Shown one piece after another: positions 51,265-60,099 of a stretch of DNA of 64,000 nt (position 1 is the stretch's first letter; the number at the start of each line of letters is the position of its first letter). A program made the translations under genes and the position numbers. The stretch is taken from contig CACHCK010000002.1 in the NCBI GenBank assembly GCA_902578305.1, positions 67,907 to 131,906 of the forward strand, given 5' to 3'. This stretch comes from an uncultured Pelagibacteraceae bacterium (GTDB taxonomy: Bacteria > Pseudomonadota > Alphaproteobacteria > Pelagibacterales > AG-422-B15). The notes under the pieces are model-generated. The model saw only the letters and a program-made list of their open reading frames with translations. It was not told the origin of the DNA and searched no databases.

Positions 51265-52395
51265 TTAAACTATATTCCTTTTCTCAAGATTTGAAATTAA
51301 ATTTTCTTTCCATTGCCTTGTACTGCCAATATTTAAAGAAAGTAGTTTTGATCTACGATAAAACAAGTGACAATCATAATCCCAGGTAAAACCCACTCCT
51401 CCGTGGATTTGAATATTCTCCTTTGCGGCATAATTAAAGGCATCAGATGCACTCACTCTAGCACCTGCTGCAGCAACTGGTAATTCATTAGAGTCGGTAC
51501 TTAAAGCCCATGCGCCATAGTATGCATTAGATCTAGCTAATTCGATCTTAACATACATATCTGCCATTTTATGCTTTAAAGCCTGAAATGAACCAATTTG
51601 TCTTCCGAAAGCAAACCTTTCCAATGAATACTTTTTTGCTTCATCCAGAGAGACTTGCGCTCCTCCAACTTGCTCAAATGAATATAAAACTGCCGCTCTG
51701 TTAAGTATGTTTTCTATCATATCCCATGCCATTCCTTGCTCACCAAGTGGTACGGCTTCTACATTTTCAAAATTAATACTGCATGCAGGTCGGGTAGGGT
51801 CAATAGTTTCAAGACTTGTCTTATTCACTCCATTTTCATTTAAATCGACAATATATAATGAAAGTGAATTTCTATTTCCCTTATCATCGCTATTGGCAGC
51901 GATTATTAGATAATCAGCTGACTCTCCATCACTTACAGGTGATTTGTAGCCATTAATTTTTCCAGATGAAAACTTTGTCTTTATATTTGATGGTTTTGGT
52001 GTTCCATTTGTTTCTGATAATGCAAATGTGCCTATTTTTTCACCTGATGCTATCGAAGGTAAGAATTTTTTCTTTTGATCTTCAGAACCATAGTTTTTGA
52101 TAAATTCTGCAAATAAATATATCGATGATGAAAATGGTGTGGGTGCTAGAGATCTTCCCAATTCCTCTGCTATGACGCATAATTCCAACATACCGAGACC
52201 AAGTCCACCATATTCCTCTGGAATTGCTGTTCCAGTCCAACCCATTTCAGATATTTGTGACCATAGTTCTTTATGATAATGCAGTTGATCGTCATCAAGA
52301 ATTGATCTTACTGATTTACGATCACACTTATCAAATAAAAATTTTCTTGCTTGATCACGGAGAAGTTTTTGATCATCTGAGAAATCAAAATTCAT
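51265..52395 (-). CDS. acyl-CoA dehydrogenase (pair 2, small-type subunit)
   Basis: EMGWTGTAIPEEYGGLGLGMLELCVIAEELGRSLAPTP, QIHGGVGFTWDYDCHLFYRR. Confidence 0.92.
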   Translation of the reverse strand: MNFDFSDDQKLLRDQARKFLFDKCDRKSVRSILDDDQLHYHKELWSQISEMGWTGTAIPEEYGGLGLGMLELCVIAEELGRSLAPTPFSSSIYLFAEFIKNYGSEDQKKKFLPSIASGEKIGTFALSETNGTPKPSNIKTKFSSGKINGYKSPVSDGESADYLIIAANSDDKGNRNSLSLYIVDLNENGVNKTSLETIDPTRPACSINFENVEAVPLGEQGMAWDMIENILNRAAVLYSFEQVGGAQVSLDEAKKYSLERFAFGRQIGSFQALKHKMADMYVKIELARSNAYYGAWALSTDSNELPVAAAGARVSASDAFNYAAKENIQIHGGVGFTWDYDCHLFYRRSKLLSLNIGSTRQWKENLISNLEKRNIV

Positions 52396-52403
52396 GACGG
52401 CTA

Positions 52404-53060
52404 CTATTCTTTTGTATCGTTTTCTTCTTGAATTGCTGTTTCAGTTTCAGGAACTGTATCGATACTCTCTGAAACCTCATCTGCTTCAATGGTGTTTATT
52501 TCGGTTTCCTCTACCTCAGATACGTTCATGGGCTCACTTAGTGATGTTTGCTCTTCCGTTACTTCTGAATTTTTTACATCATTTATCATATTAATTTCAG
52601 AATTTTCTTGTTCAATTTTTTCAAGTTCATCATCACTTGGAACTATCTCATCAGAGGATGGTTGTGGTTGGATAACTTCTTCAATTGGCTTTGCTCTAGA
52701 CTCTACTCTTGGTGAACGAGCAGTAAATTTTCTCGTAGCCGATTTTTCCATTTCTGACTTTGATAAACCACCTTGGTACATTTGTCTGAAAGTGTCATTA
52801 TCAACTTCTTCTAACTCTTCCTCTTCTTCATAGTCTGGTATTTTTCTAAGCTTCGAAACAATACTTTCCTTTAACTCTTCAGCAGTTATTTTTGACTCTC
52901 CAATTTCTCGAAGGGCAATAACAGGTTTTTTATCATTTTCAGGATCAACCGCTGGTGTAGCCCCTCTGCCTAATTGAACAGCTCTTTCTTTAGCTAATAT
53001 GACTAAATCGTATTGGTTATTCACCAACTTTATACAATCTTCAACAGTAATTCGTGCCAT
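52404..53060 (-). CDS. rpoZ: RNA polymerase omega subunit with long acidic C-terminal extension
   Basis: MARITVEDCIKLVNNQYDLVILAKERAVQLGRG; 218 aa total with Glu/Ser/Thr-rich tail. Confidence 0.92.
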   Translation of the reverse strand: MARITVEDCIKLVNNQYDLVILAKERAVQLGRGATPAVDPENDKKPVIALREIGESKITAEELKESIVSKLRKIPDYEEEEELEEVDNDTFRQMYQGGLSKSEMEKSATRKFTARSPRVESRAKPIEEVIQPQPSSDEIVPSDDELEKIEQENSEINMINDVKNSEVTEEQTSLSEPMNVSEVEETEINTIEADEVSESIDTVPETETAIQEENDTKE

Positions 53061-53137
53061 AAGAATATTTGGAATTGATGTTGCTTTTTATTGAAATATA
53101 TAAATAAATCAAGCTGAAAGTTTAATTTATTAAGTAA

Positions 53138-53353
53138 ATGGCCCAATTTAAAGAAAACAATGAATATATCGGTAGTCCCTGTGTAAAAATTTGTAAGTAT
53201 AAGAAAGACTTCATGGCAGGAAAAGTTTGCATTGGTTGTTTTAGGGAACAGTTTGAAATAACTAATTGGGTTAAAATGAATAACTCTGAAAAACTATTAG
53301 TAATTGAAGATACTAAAGAACGAAAAAAAGAATTTTTAAAAAATCATGTTTGA
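53138..53353 (+). CDS. DUF1289-like cysteine-motif protein
   Basis: GSPCVKICKYKKDFMAGKVCIGCFREQFEITNW. Confidence 0.82.
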   Translation: MAQFKENNEYIGSPCVKICKYKKDFMAGKVCIGCFREQFEITNWVKMNNSEKLLVIEDTKERKKEFLKNHV

Positions 53354-53771
53354 TATTAGCTGGACGTGCAAACATACTTGGCAGAAAGCAAGCTACAATA
53401 CAATGTGGTGTTTAATTGGCTGCAGTATTGGTGACTTTGGAACGATTTATTACTTTCAAATCATTGATCACTCTTTATCTATATATGCAGTTATGTTGCT
53501 CGCAATAGTAAATGGTTTGATTACAAGCATTATATTAGAAACCATAATTTTAATGAGAACATTTATATTTGTTGAAGCAATTAGTATTGCATTTAAAATG
53601 AGCTTCATCAGCATGATCAGTATGGAAATAGCTATGAATGCTACAGATTTAATATTTGCTGGCGGAGTTCTTACTATTACAATTATTCCTTTTATGCTGC
53701 TTGCGGGTTTCATTACTCCTCTTCCATATAATTATTATAGACTCAAAAAATATAACGAGTCATGTCACTAA
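53346..53771 (+). CDS. DUF4396-like membrane protein
   Basis: CKHTWQKASYNTMWCLIGCSIGDFGTIY plus four predicted TM segments; 8-bp overlap with upstream gene. Confidence 0.65.
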   Translation: MFDISWTCKHTWQKASYNTMWCLIGCSIGDFGTIYYFQIIDHSLSIYAVMLLAIVNGLITSIILETIILMRTFIFVEAISIAFKMSFISMISMEIAMNATDLIFAGGVLTITIIPFMLLAGFITPLPYNYYRLKKYNESCH

Positions 53772-53775
53772 AATA

Positions 53776-54639
53776 ATGATTAAAGAAAATGTCAAAATTG
53801 ACACTGGAAATATCGTAACGTACAGAAGATCAAAAAAAACAAATGATATACTATATTTTTCTCATGCTAATGGTTTCTGTGGGCGGGTATATACTGATCT
53901 CTTAAATAAAATTGATAATTCATACGAAGTTATTACATATGATATGCGTGGTCATGGCGAAACCGATTTAATTGCAGACTCTAATAAATTAAAATCATGG
54001 TATACTTTCAGAGATGATTTAGAGCAATTAGTTGAAAAACATAAAGAGCCAGTGACTTTGTCGGGGCATTCAATGGGAGGTACTGCAAGCTTGCTGCTAG
54101 CTCTTTCAAAACCTGAATTAGTAAAGAAACTTATCCTCATAGATCCAGTCATACTGCCATTGCGTTATATCATTTCATACAAACTTTTGCAGATTGTTAA
54201 TCTTGCTCATTTAGCAAGTCCTCTTTCAAAGAATGCTTTGATTAGACGAAATTTGTGGAATAGCGAAGATGAAGCTCATAAATATTTTTCTAGTAAGCCT
54301 CTTTTTAAAAATATCAGTGAAAAGATAATTAGAGACTATGTACAATATGGACTAAAAAAAATTGATCAAAATAAATATGTTTTAAAATGCGATCCACGCT
54401 GGGAATCAGCTTGCTTTAAGCTTACCTCGCACGAGGTTTGGTTTGATTTAAAGAAAATTAATATTCCAATGAAGATTATACTCACACCTAACAGTGTTGT
54501 CTGTAATGTGACAAGTCAAAATAGAATTAAAAAATTAAATCCTCAAACTGAGATTTGTTTTATTGATGAAACATCGCATATGCTTCCACTTGAAAAAACT
54601 GAGGATGTTGCATGTGAAATTAATAATTTTCTCGCCTAA
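53776..54639 (+). CDS. alpha/beta hydrolase (start trimmed to MIKENVKID)
   Basis: FSHANGFCGRVY, YDMRGHGETD, LSGHSMGGTASLLLAL. Confidence 0.88.
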   Translation: MIKENVKIDTGNIVTYRRSKKTNDILYFSHANGFCGRVYTDLLNKIDNSYEVITYDMRGHGETDLIADSNKLKSWYTFRDDLEQLVEKHKEPVTLSGHSMGGTASLLLALSKPELVKKLILIDPVILPLRYIISYKLLQIVNLAHLASPLSKNALIRRNLWNSEDEAHKYFSSKPLFKNISEKIIRDYVQYGLKKIDQNKYVLKCDPRWESACFKLTSHEVWFDLKKINIPMKIILTPNSVVCNVTSQNRIKKLNPQTEICFIDETSHMLPLEKTEDVACEINNFLA

Positions 54640-54681
54640 CTAAATCTGTTCTTAACAAAACAAATAAGGTATGTTTAGCAA

Positions 54682-55764
54682 ATGGAAAATTTTGTAAATC
54701 TAGTGCTATCTGTATGGAGACAAGGGGTTTTTGGTATCGATCTAAACAATATTTTAGTTGCAATAGTAATACTATTAATTTTTATAATTTTAAGATCAGT
54801 TTTTTCAAAAATTGTGATTGGTAGATTAAAAGTTCTTGTAAAAAAATCTAAGACTAAGATAGATGATGCGATGCTTGAGGCTTTTGATGGCCCTCTCAGA
54901 TTTTTTCCTGTAGTGATCGGTGTTTACATTAGCACTCAGTATTTAAATTTAAATACAACTCTTGAACTGTTTGCTGCAAATTTAAATCGTTCACTCATAA
55001 CAATTCAAATATTTTGGTTTTTATACAAAATTATTGATCCGATTTCATCATTTGTTCACAAATTGGGAGAATTGCTAACAAATGATCTTATAGATTGGGG
55101 AGTAAGAATTTTAAAATTCTTCATATTTGTTATTGGGGCAGCTGCGGTTTTAGAAATATGGGGGATCAAGGTTGGACCAATTCTAGCTGGACTGGGACTT
55201 CTCAGTGTGGCTGTGGCTTTGGGTGCCCAAGATTTATTTAAAAATCTGATATCAGGAATTTTAATTTTATTAGAGAAACGATTTCAAAATGGAGATTGGA
55301 TTAAAGTTGAAAACATTGTTGAAGGGGTAGTAGAAAAAATAGGTTTTCGATCAACATTAGTTAGAAGATTTGACTCTTCACCTGTTATGGTTCCAAATTT
55401 TAATTTTGCAGAAAATGCTGTCACAAATTTTAGCAATATGAAAAGTAGGCGTATATATTGGAATATTGGCTTAGAATATAGGACTACACGTGACCAGTTA
55501 AGAAAAATTAGAGACGAGATAGATGACTACATCACAAGCGATGGTAATTTTGTTAAATCTTCCGAACAGCCATTGTTTGTAAGAATTGAAAAATTTTCAG
55601 ATAGCTCAATTGATTTGTTAATTTACTGTTTTGCAACAACTACAAATTGGGGTGAGTGGTTAAAGATCAAAGAAAAATTAGCTTTAGAAATAAAAGAAAT
55701 TGTCGAGAAAAATGGCGCAGGCTTTGCTTTTCCTTCTCAATCAATTTATATCGAAAAAAATTAA
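54682..55764 (+). CDS. small-conductance mechanosensitive ion channel (MscS family)
   Basis: GPILAGLGLLSVAVALGAQDLFKNLISGILILLEKRFQNGDWIKV. Confidence 0.95.
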   Translation: MENFVNLVLSVWRQGVFGIDLNNILVAIVILLIFIILRSVFSKIVIGRLKVLVKKSKTKIDDAMLEAFDGPLRFFPVVIGVYISTQYLNLNTTLELFAANLNRSLITIQIFWFLYKIIDPISSFVHKLGELLTNDLIDWGVRILKFFIFVIGAAAVLEIWGIKVGPILAGLGLLSVAVALGAQDLFKNLISGILILLEKRFQNGDWIKVENIVEGVVEKIGFRSTLVRRFDSSPVMVPNFNFAENAVTNFSNMKSRRIYWNIGLEYRTTRDQLRKIRDEIDDYITSDGNFVKSSEQPLFVRIEKFSDSSIDLLIYCFATTTNWGEWLKIKEKLALEIKEIVEKNGAGFAFPSQSIYIEKN

Positions 55765-57095
55765 AAAGACTCGCCCTCAAAGAGTTTCTGGATATTCAAT
55801 TCATTATTTTGAAAATACAGTTTTTTAGCTTTTTCTGATGCAGTTTCTTTTTTGTCGATCACTTCAAACAAATAATCTAAGTGTACGGTTTCATCATCTC
55901 CGTATAAATTTTTCTTACTCCGTTTTTTGAGTCCCTCAAATGAGATGTTTATAAGTTTCTCTGCTAATTGCCAGCCCGTTTTATTTTTGTACAAAGAATT
56001 AAGTCCGTTTGATAGGACATCACTTCTAAATTTAATTAAATCATCATATTCAAATTCACTAATTAATTTGATAGTTTCTTCTAATGCTTCTTCTTGATAT
56101 AAAATGCCCGACCAAAAAGCTGGTAAAGCGCAGAGTGTTTCGTAACTTCCTGCATCAGCACCTCTCATTTCAATAAAAGTTTTTAACCTCACCTCAGTAA
56201 AGATGGTCGAGATATGATTTATCCAATCTTCAATTAAAATATCATCAGGCGCAAATTGATTATTTTTTCCATCTAACAGGTCTTGGAATGTATATTTAGT
56301 ACAATTATGATAATTATTATCTCTGATAATTGCGTATACGGGAACTTGTAAGGCATAATCAATGTATTCCTCAAAACTCAAAGTTTTTTCAGTCAAAAAC
56401 TTCGGAATACCAGTTCTCTCTGTATCAGTTTTTGTCCAAACATAACCCCTATAAGTTTCATAGCCCGAAAGCTTTGAATTTTTGAATGGGGAGTTTGAAA
56501 ATAAACCTGTCACTATTGGCTGAATGAATGCTGATACATTAATTTTTCTTTGCATATCACTTTCTGAAATATAGTCGAAATTTGCTTGAACTGTTGCTGA
56601 CTGATACATCATTTCTAGACCTAAACCAGAAAGCGATTTCATATAAGGAGTCATAATCTCTGAGTATCTTTTCTTTGGAACCATTGGCACATTCTTTAGC
56701 TCACCAATTGGAAAGAAGCCGAGTCCTAAAAAGCCAATATTATACTTTTCTTCTAATTTTTTTGTAAATTCGAGGTGATTATTTATTTCCTTACAAGTTT
56801 CGTGAATCGTTTTAAGAGGTGCTCCAGATAATTCAAATTGACCGCCAGGTTCAAGTGTTATACTTGCCCTATCTTTATTGAGCGCAATAATATTTTCATT
56901 CTCTTTTATTGGTGTCCAGCCATCCTTTATAAAGTCATCAAAAATTGAGTTAATACTTACATCGCCGCTATAGGGAACTAAACTAAGATCACTTTTGTGA
57001 TAAATAAATTTCTCATGTTCGGTACCTATTTTAATTTCAGATGTATTCTTAATACCGTTTTCAAAATATTTTATAAGATCACTTTTTTTAAGCAT
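55761..57095 (-). CDS. gshA: glutamate--cysteine ligase (plant/alphaproteobacterial type)
   Basis: IGTEHEKF, LEPGGQFELSGAPLKTIHET, TFIEMRGADAGS. Confidence 0.93.
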   Translation of the reverse strand: MLKKSDLIKYFENGIKNTSEIKIGTEHEKFIYHKSDLSLVPYSGDVSINSIFDDFIKDGWTPIKENENIIALNKDRASITLEPGGQFELSGAPLKTIHETCKEINNHLEFTKKLEEKYNIGFLGLGFFPIGELKNVPMVPKKRYSEIMTPYMKSLSGLGLEMMYQSATVQANFDYISESDMQRKINVSAFIQPIVTGLFSNSPFKNSKLSGYETYRGYVWTKTDTERTGIPKFLTEKTLSFEEYIDYALQVPVYAIIRDNNYHNCTKYTFQDLLDGKNNQFAPDDILIEDWINHISTIFTEVRLKTFIEMRGADAGSYETLCALPAFWSGILYQEEALEETIKLISEFEYDDLIKFRSDVLSNGLNSLYKNKTGWQLAEKLINISFEGLKKRSKKNLYGDDETVHLDYLFEVIDKKETASEKAKKLYFQNNELNIQKLFEGESF

Positions 57096-57807
57096 TATAA
57101 ATTTTGTCCATAATAATTGAAGTCGCAGTAATTGCAGCAGTTTCTGATTTTAAAATATTTGGCCCAAGTGTAACACCTATAGATTTTTTCTTAGATTTTA
57201 AACTTTCATACTCTTTAGCTGAAAAATCTCCTTCAGGTCCTATGATTATACCAATTGCTTCATTTTTGGTCAGTTTTCTATCCTTTATTTTTTCTTCATT
57301 ATTATCTAACGAGCAATATAAATAATCTGCTAAAGAGTTATCATTAATCATTGTTGCAAATGATATAGGTTTATTAATTTCCGGTATCTTATTTCGATTA
57401 GACTGCTCACACGCTTCAACAGCAATAAGTCTCAGTCTTTCAAAATTCACATTCTTCATATTAGTTCTTTCCATAATTACTGGTTGAAAAATTGAAATTC
57501 CAATTTCTGAGCACTTTTGTATCATGATTTCTAGAGGTGTACGTTTTATAGGGGAAAAAAATAGAGTTATATTATGATCTTCACTTTCGATTTTTTTTTG
57601 ATCAATTATTTCTAATTCACATGTATTTTTTGTAATATTAATAACTTTTGTTAAACAAAGAAACTCACGATTGAAAACTGTAACATAGTCACTTTTTTTT
57701 GTTCTTAAAACACTCTTTAAATAGTGTATCTGGTTAGCATTAAGAATAATTTGATCGTTTGAATTTATTTTTTTATCTACAAAAATTCTGTTTTTAATTT
57801 TTTTCAT
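57088..57807 (-). CDS. rsmE: 16S rRNA (uracil1498-N3)-methyltransferase (start trimmed to MKKIKNRIF)
   Basis: CSEIGISIFQPVIMERT, GIIIGPEGDFSAKEYE, LGPNILKSETAAI. Confidence 0.92.
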   Translation of the reverse strand: MKKIKNRIFVDKKINSNDQIILNANQIHYLKSVLRTKKSDYVTVFNREFLCLTKVINITKNTCELEIIDQKKIESEDHNITLFFSPIKRTPLEIMIQKCSEIGISIFQPVIMERTNMKNVNFERLRLIAVEACEQSNRNKIPEINKPISFATMINDNSLADYLYCSLDNNEEKIKDRKLTKNEAIGIIIGPEGDFSAKEYESLKSKKKSIGVTLGPNILKSETAAITATSIIMDKIYNA

Positions 57808-57848
57808 ATATATATTGGTTATAACATTATTTATTTTATAAAGATAAG

Positions 57849-58700
57849 TTGAAAAAATATTCACAATTATTGCGTCTAGAGCAGCCGGTTGGTTTTTTTC
57901 TGCTAATGTTGCCGTGTTTTTGGGGTGTGCTCGCTGCCTCAAATTCCTACCAACACTTATGGAGCAATAGTTACTTATTTCTTATTTTGGCAATCGGATC
58001 AATTGTCATGAGATCGGCTGGATGTGTCATAAATGATTTTTTTGATAAAGATCTAGACAAACATGTATCAAGAACATCTCAAAGACCACTTGCTAGTGGT
58101 GCAATCTCTTCTTTTGAAGCCTTCATAATTTTTTCAATACTTAATTTGATTGGTCTGGCTATATTACTATCTCTAAATTTGCTTGCCATTATTATTGGTT
58201 TAATTTCTTTTGTGTTATTTATTTTTTATCCTTTAATGAAAAGAATAACTTATTGGCCTCAACTTTTTTTAGGTATAACTTTTAATATTGGCTGTTTGAT
58301 AGGATATGCTGCAATTGAAAATCAATTAAATTTTCAAATTATAATATTATATCTCTCTGGTATTTTTTGGACTTTAGGTTATGACACAATATATGCTCAT
58401 CAGGATCGTGAGGATGACTTAAATATTGGAATAAAATCGACTGCAATTTTATTTGGAAATAATACGAAACAATGGATCATTATTTTCTATAGCTTGATGG
58501 TATTATGCTTGATATTATTTGGTTTATTGCATGATCAAAATATTTACTATTTTATTTTATTGATATTCGTTAGTGCCCATTTGTTTTCCCAGATAAAGAG
58601 ACTAGATATAGAAAATAAAGACAAATGTTTAAGTATTTTTAAAAGTAACCAATACTTAGGTTTGATGGTTGCCCTGACTTTATTTATAGGTATTTTATAA
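57849..58700 (+). CDS. ubiA: 4-hydroxybenzoate polyprenyltransferase
   Basis: LLRLEQPVGFFLLMLPCFWGV, RSAGCVINDFFDKDLDKHVSRTSQRPLASG, YDTIYAHQDREDD. Confidence 0.96.
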   Translation: MKKYSQLLRLEQPVGFFLLMLPCFWGVLAASNSYQHLWSNSYLFLILAIGSIVMRSAGCVINDFFDKDLDKHVSRTSQRPLASGAISSFEAFIIFSILNLIGLAILLSLNLLAIIIGLISFVLFIFYPLMKRITYWPQLFLGITFNIGCLIGYAAIENQLNFQIIILYLSGIFWTLGYDTIYAHQDREDDLNIGIKSTAILFGNNTKQWIIIFYSLMVLCLILFGLLHDQNIYYFILLIFVSAHLFSQIKRLDIENKDKCLSIFKSNQYLGLMVALTLFIGIL

Positions 58701-58702
58701 TA

Positions 58703-60034
58703 ATGAACTTTGAAGAAACTGCTCAAAATATAATAGATTTAACTCTCAAAGCAGGTGCATCAGATTGTGATGTTGTTCTTGCTAAATCCTATGGTAAGTC
58801 AATAAGTTGTAGATTTCAAAAGATAGAAGACTTAGATGAGTCTAATGAAAAAACAATAGGCATTAGAGCATTAGTTGATCAACGCCAAGCATTTGTTTCA
58901 TCGTCAGATATTGAATCTGACAATATTGATAAACTTGTTTCAAAATGTGTTGAAATGGCAAAATTGGCTCCAATTGATGACACTGCTGTACTTGGAGACA
59001 GCTCGATGTTTGAACACGATGCAATTGATTTAGATTTATTTGAGAAAGACGAAGTAGATACTGAAAAACTTATTGATGCTGTAAAAGAATGTGAAGATGC
59101 AGCTTTGTCGGTAAAAGGTATTACAAATTCAGAGGGAGCTGGGGCTTCTACTTCCAAGGGAGAGTTTTATCTTGCTACAAGTAATGGCTTTCAAGGTGGA
59201 TATCAATCATCAAGCAGTTCAGTATCTTGTTCGGTTCTCGCTGGACAGGGTCAGGACATGGAAAGAGATTACGAATATGCTGTGAAAAGACACTCAACTG
59301 ATTTGCCAAGTGCAAAGGGAATTGGATTATCTGCTGCAAAAAAAACCCTAAAAAGGCTTAATGCCAAAAAAATTAGTTCAACAAAATTGCCTGTTGTTTT
59401 TGATAAACGAATAAGTAATGACTTATTGGGCTATCTAGCAAGTTCAATATCGGGCACTTCAATAGCTAGAGGTACAAGTTTTCTAAAAGATAGTTTAGGA
59501 AAACAAATATTTAATAAAGACGTAACAATTATAGATGATCCAGCGATTAATAGAGGACTGGGATCAAAACCATTTGATGGTGAGGGTATTAAAGTTAAGA
59601 AAAGAGAGTTAGTTACAAACGGCAAACTCAATACTTGGATCTTAAATACTTCAACTGCAAAAAAATTAGGATTAAAAACTACTGGAAACGCATCAAGATC
59701 AGTTAGTTCTCCACCAGGTGTATCTACCTCTAATTTATACATGACAAACGGATTAAAAAGTTACGATGATATTTTATCCTCTATAAGTTATGGTTTTTAT
59801 GCGACTGAATTAATTGGTATGGGAGTTAATTTAGTCACTGGCGATTACAGCATGGGGGCGAGCGGTATGCTTATTGAAAAAGGCGAAATAACGCATGCAG
59901 TAAGCGAAGTAACGATTGCTTCAAATCTAAAAGAAATATTTATGAATTTATCAGCAGCAAATGATTTAGAATTCAAATACCGTACCAATGCCCCAACAGT
60001 GCTCATCGAGAGCATGACTTTAGCTGGAAAATAA
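58703..60034 (+). CDS. pmbA: TldD/PmbA family metalloprotease
   Basis: IGIRALVDQRQAFVSSSD, DDPAINRGLGSKPFDGEG, GVSTSNLYM, GYxxxELIGMGVNLVTGDYSMGASG. Confidence 0.93.
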   Translation: MNFEETAQNIIDLTLKAGASDCDVVLAKSYGKSISCRFQKIEDLDESNEKTIGIRALVDQRQAFVSSSDIESDNIDKLVSKCVEMAKLAPIDDTAVLGDSSMFEHDAIDLDLFEKDEVDTEKLIDAVKECEDAALSVKGITNSEGAGASTSKGEFYLATSNGFQGGYQSSSSSVSCSVLAGQGQDMERDYEYAVKRHSTDLPSAKGIGLSAAKKTLKRLNAKKISSTKLPVVFDKRISNDLLGYLASSISGTSIARGTSFLKDSLGKQIFNKDVTIIDDPAINRGLGSKPFDGEGIKVKKRELVTNGKLNTWILNTSTAKKLGLKTTGNASRSVSSPPGVSTSNLYMTNGLKSYDDILSSISYGFYATELIGMGVNLVTGDYSMGASGMLIEKGEITHAVSEVTIASNLKEIFMNLSAANDLEFKYRTNAPTVLIESMTLAGK

Positions 60035-60099
60035 GAGTTTTAGCCATTTATCAATATTTAGATTTAAATTTTTGATAATAGTATTATGAATACCTCTTC

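Noticed and set aside
53656-53775. Upstream start for the alpha/beta hydrolase
   Set aside because: It lies inside the DUF4396-like gene in another frame; MIKENVKIDTGN with a 4-bp gap is more plausible.
57808-57942. Upstream start for rsmE
   Set aside because: It would overlap the divergent ubiA gene by about 90 bp; MKKIKNRIFVDKK is the expected RsmE N-terminus.
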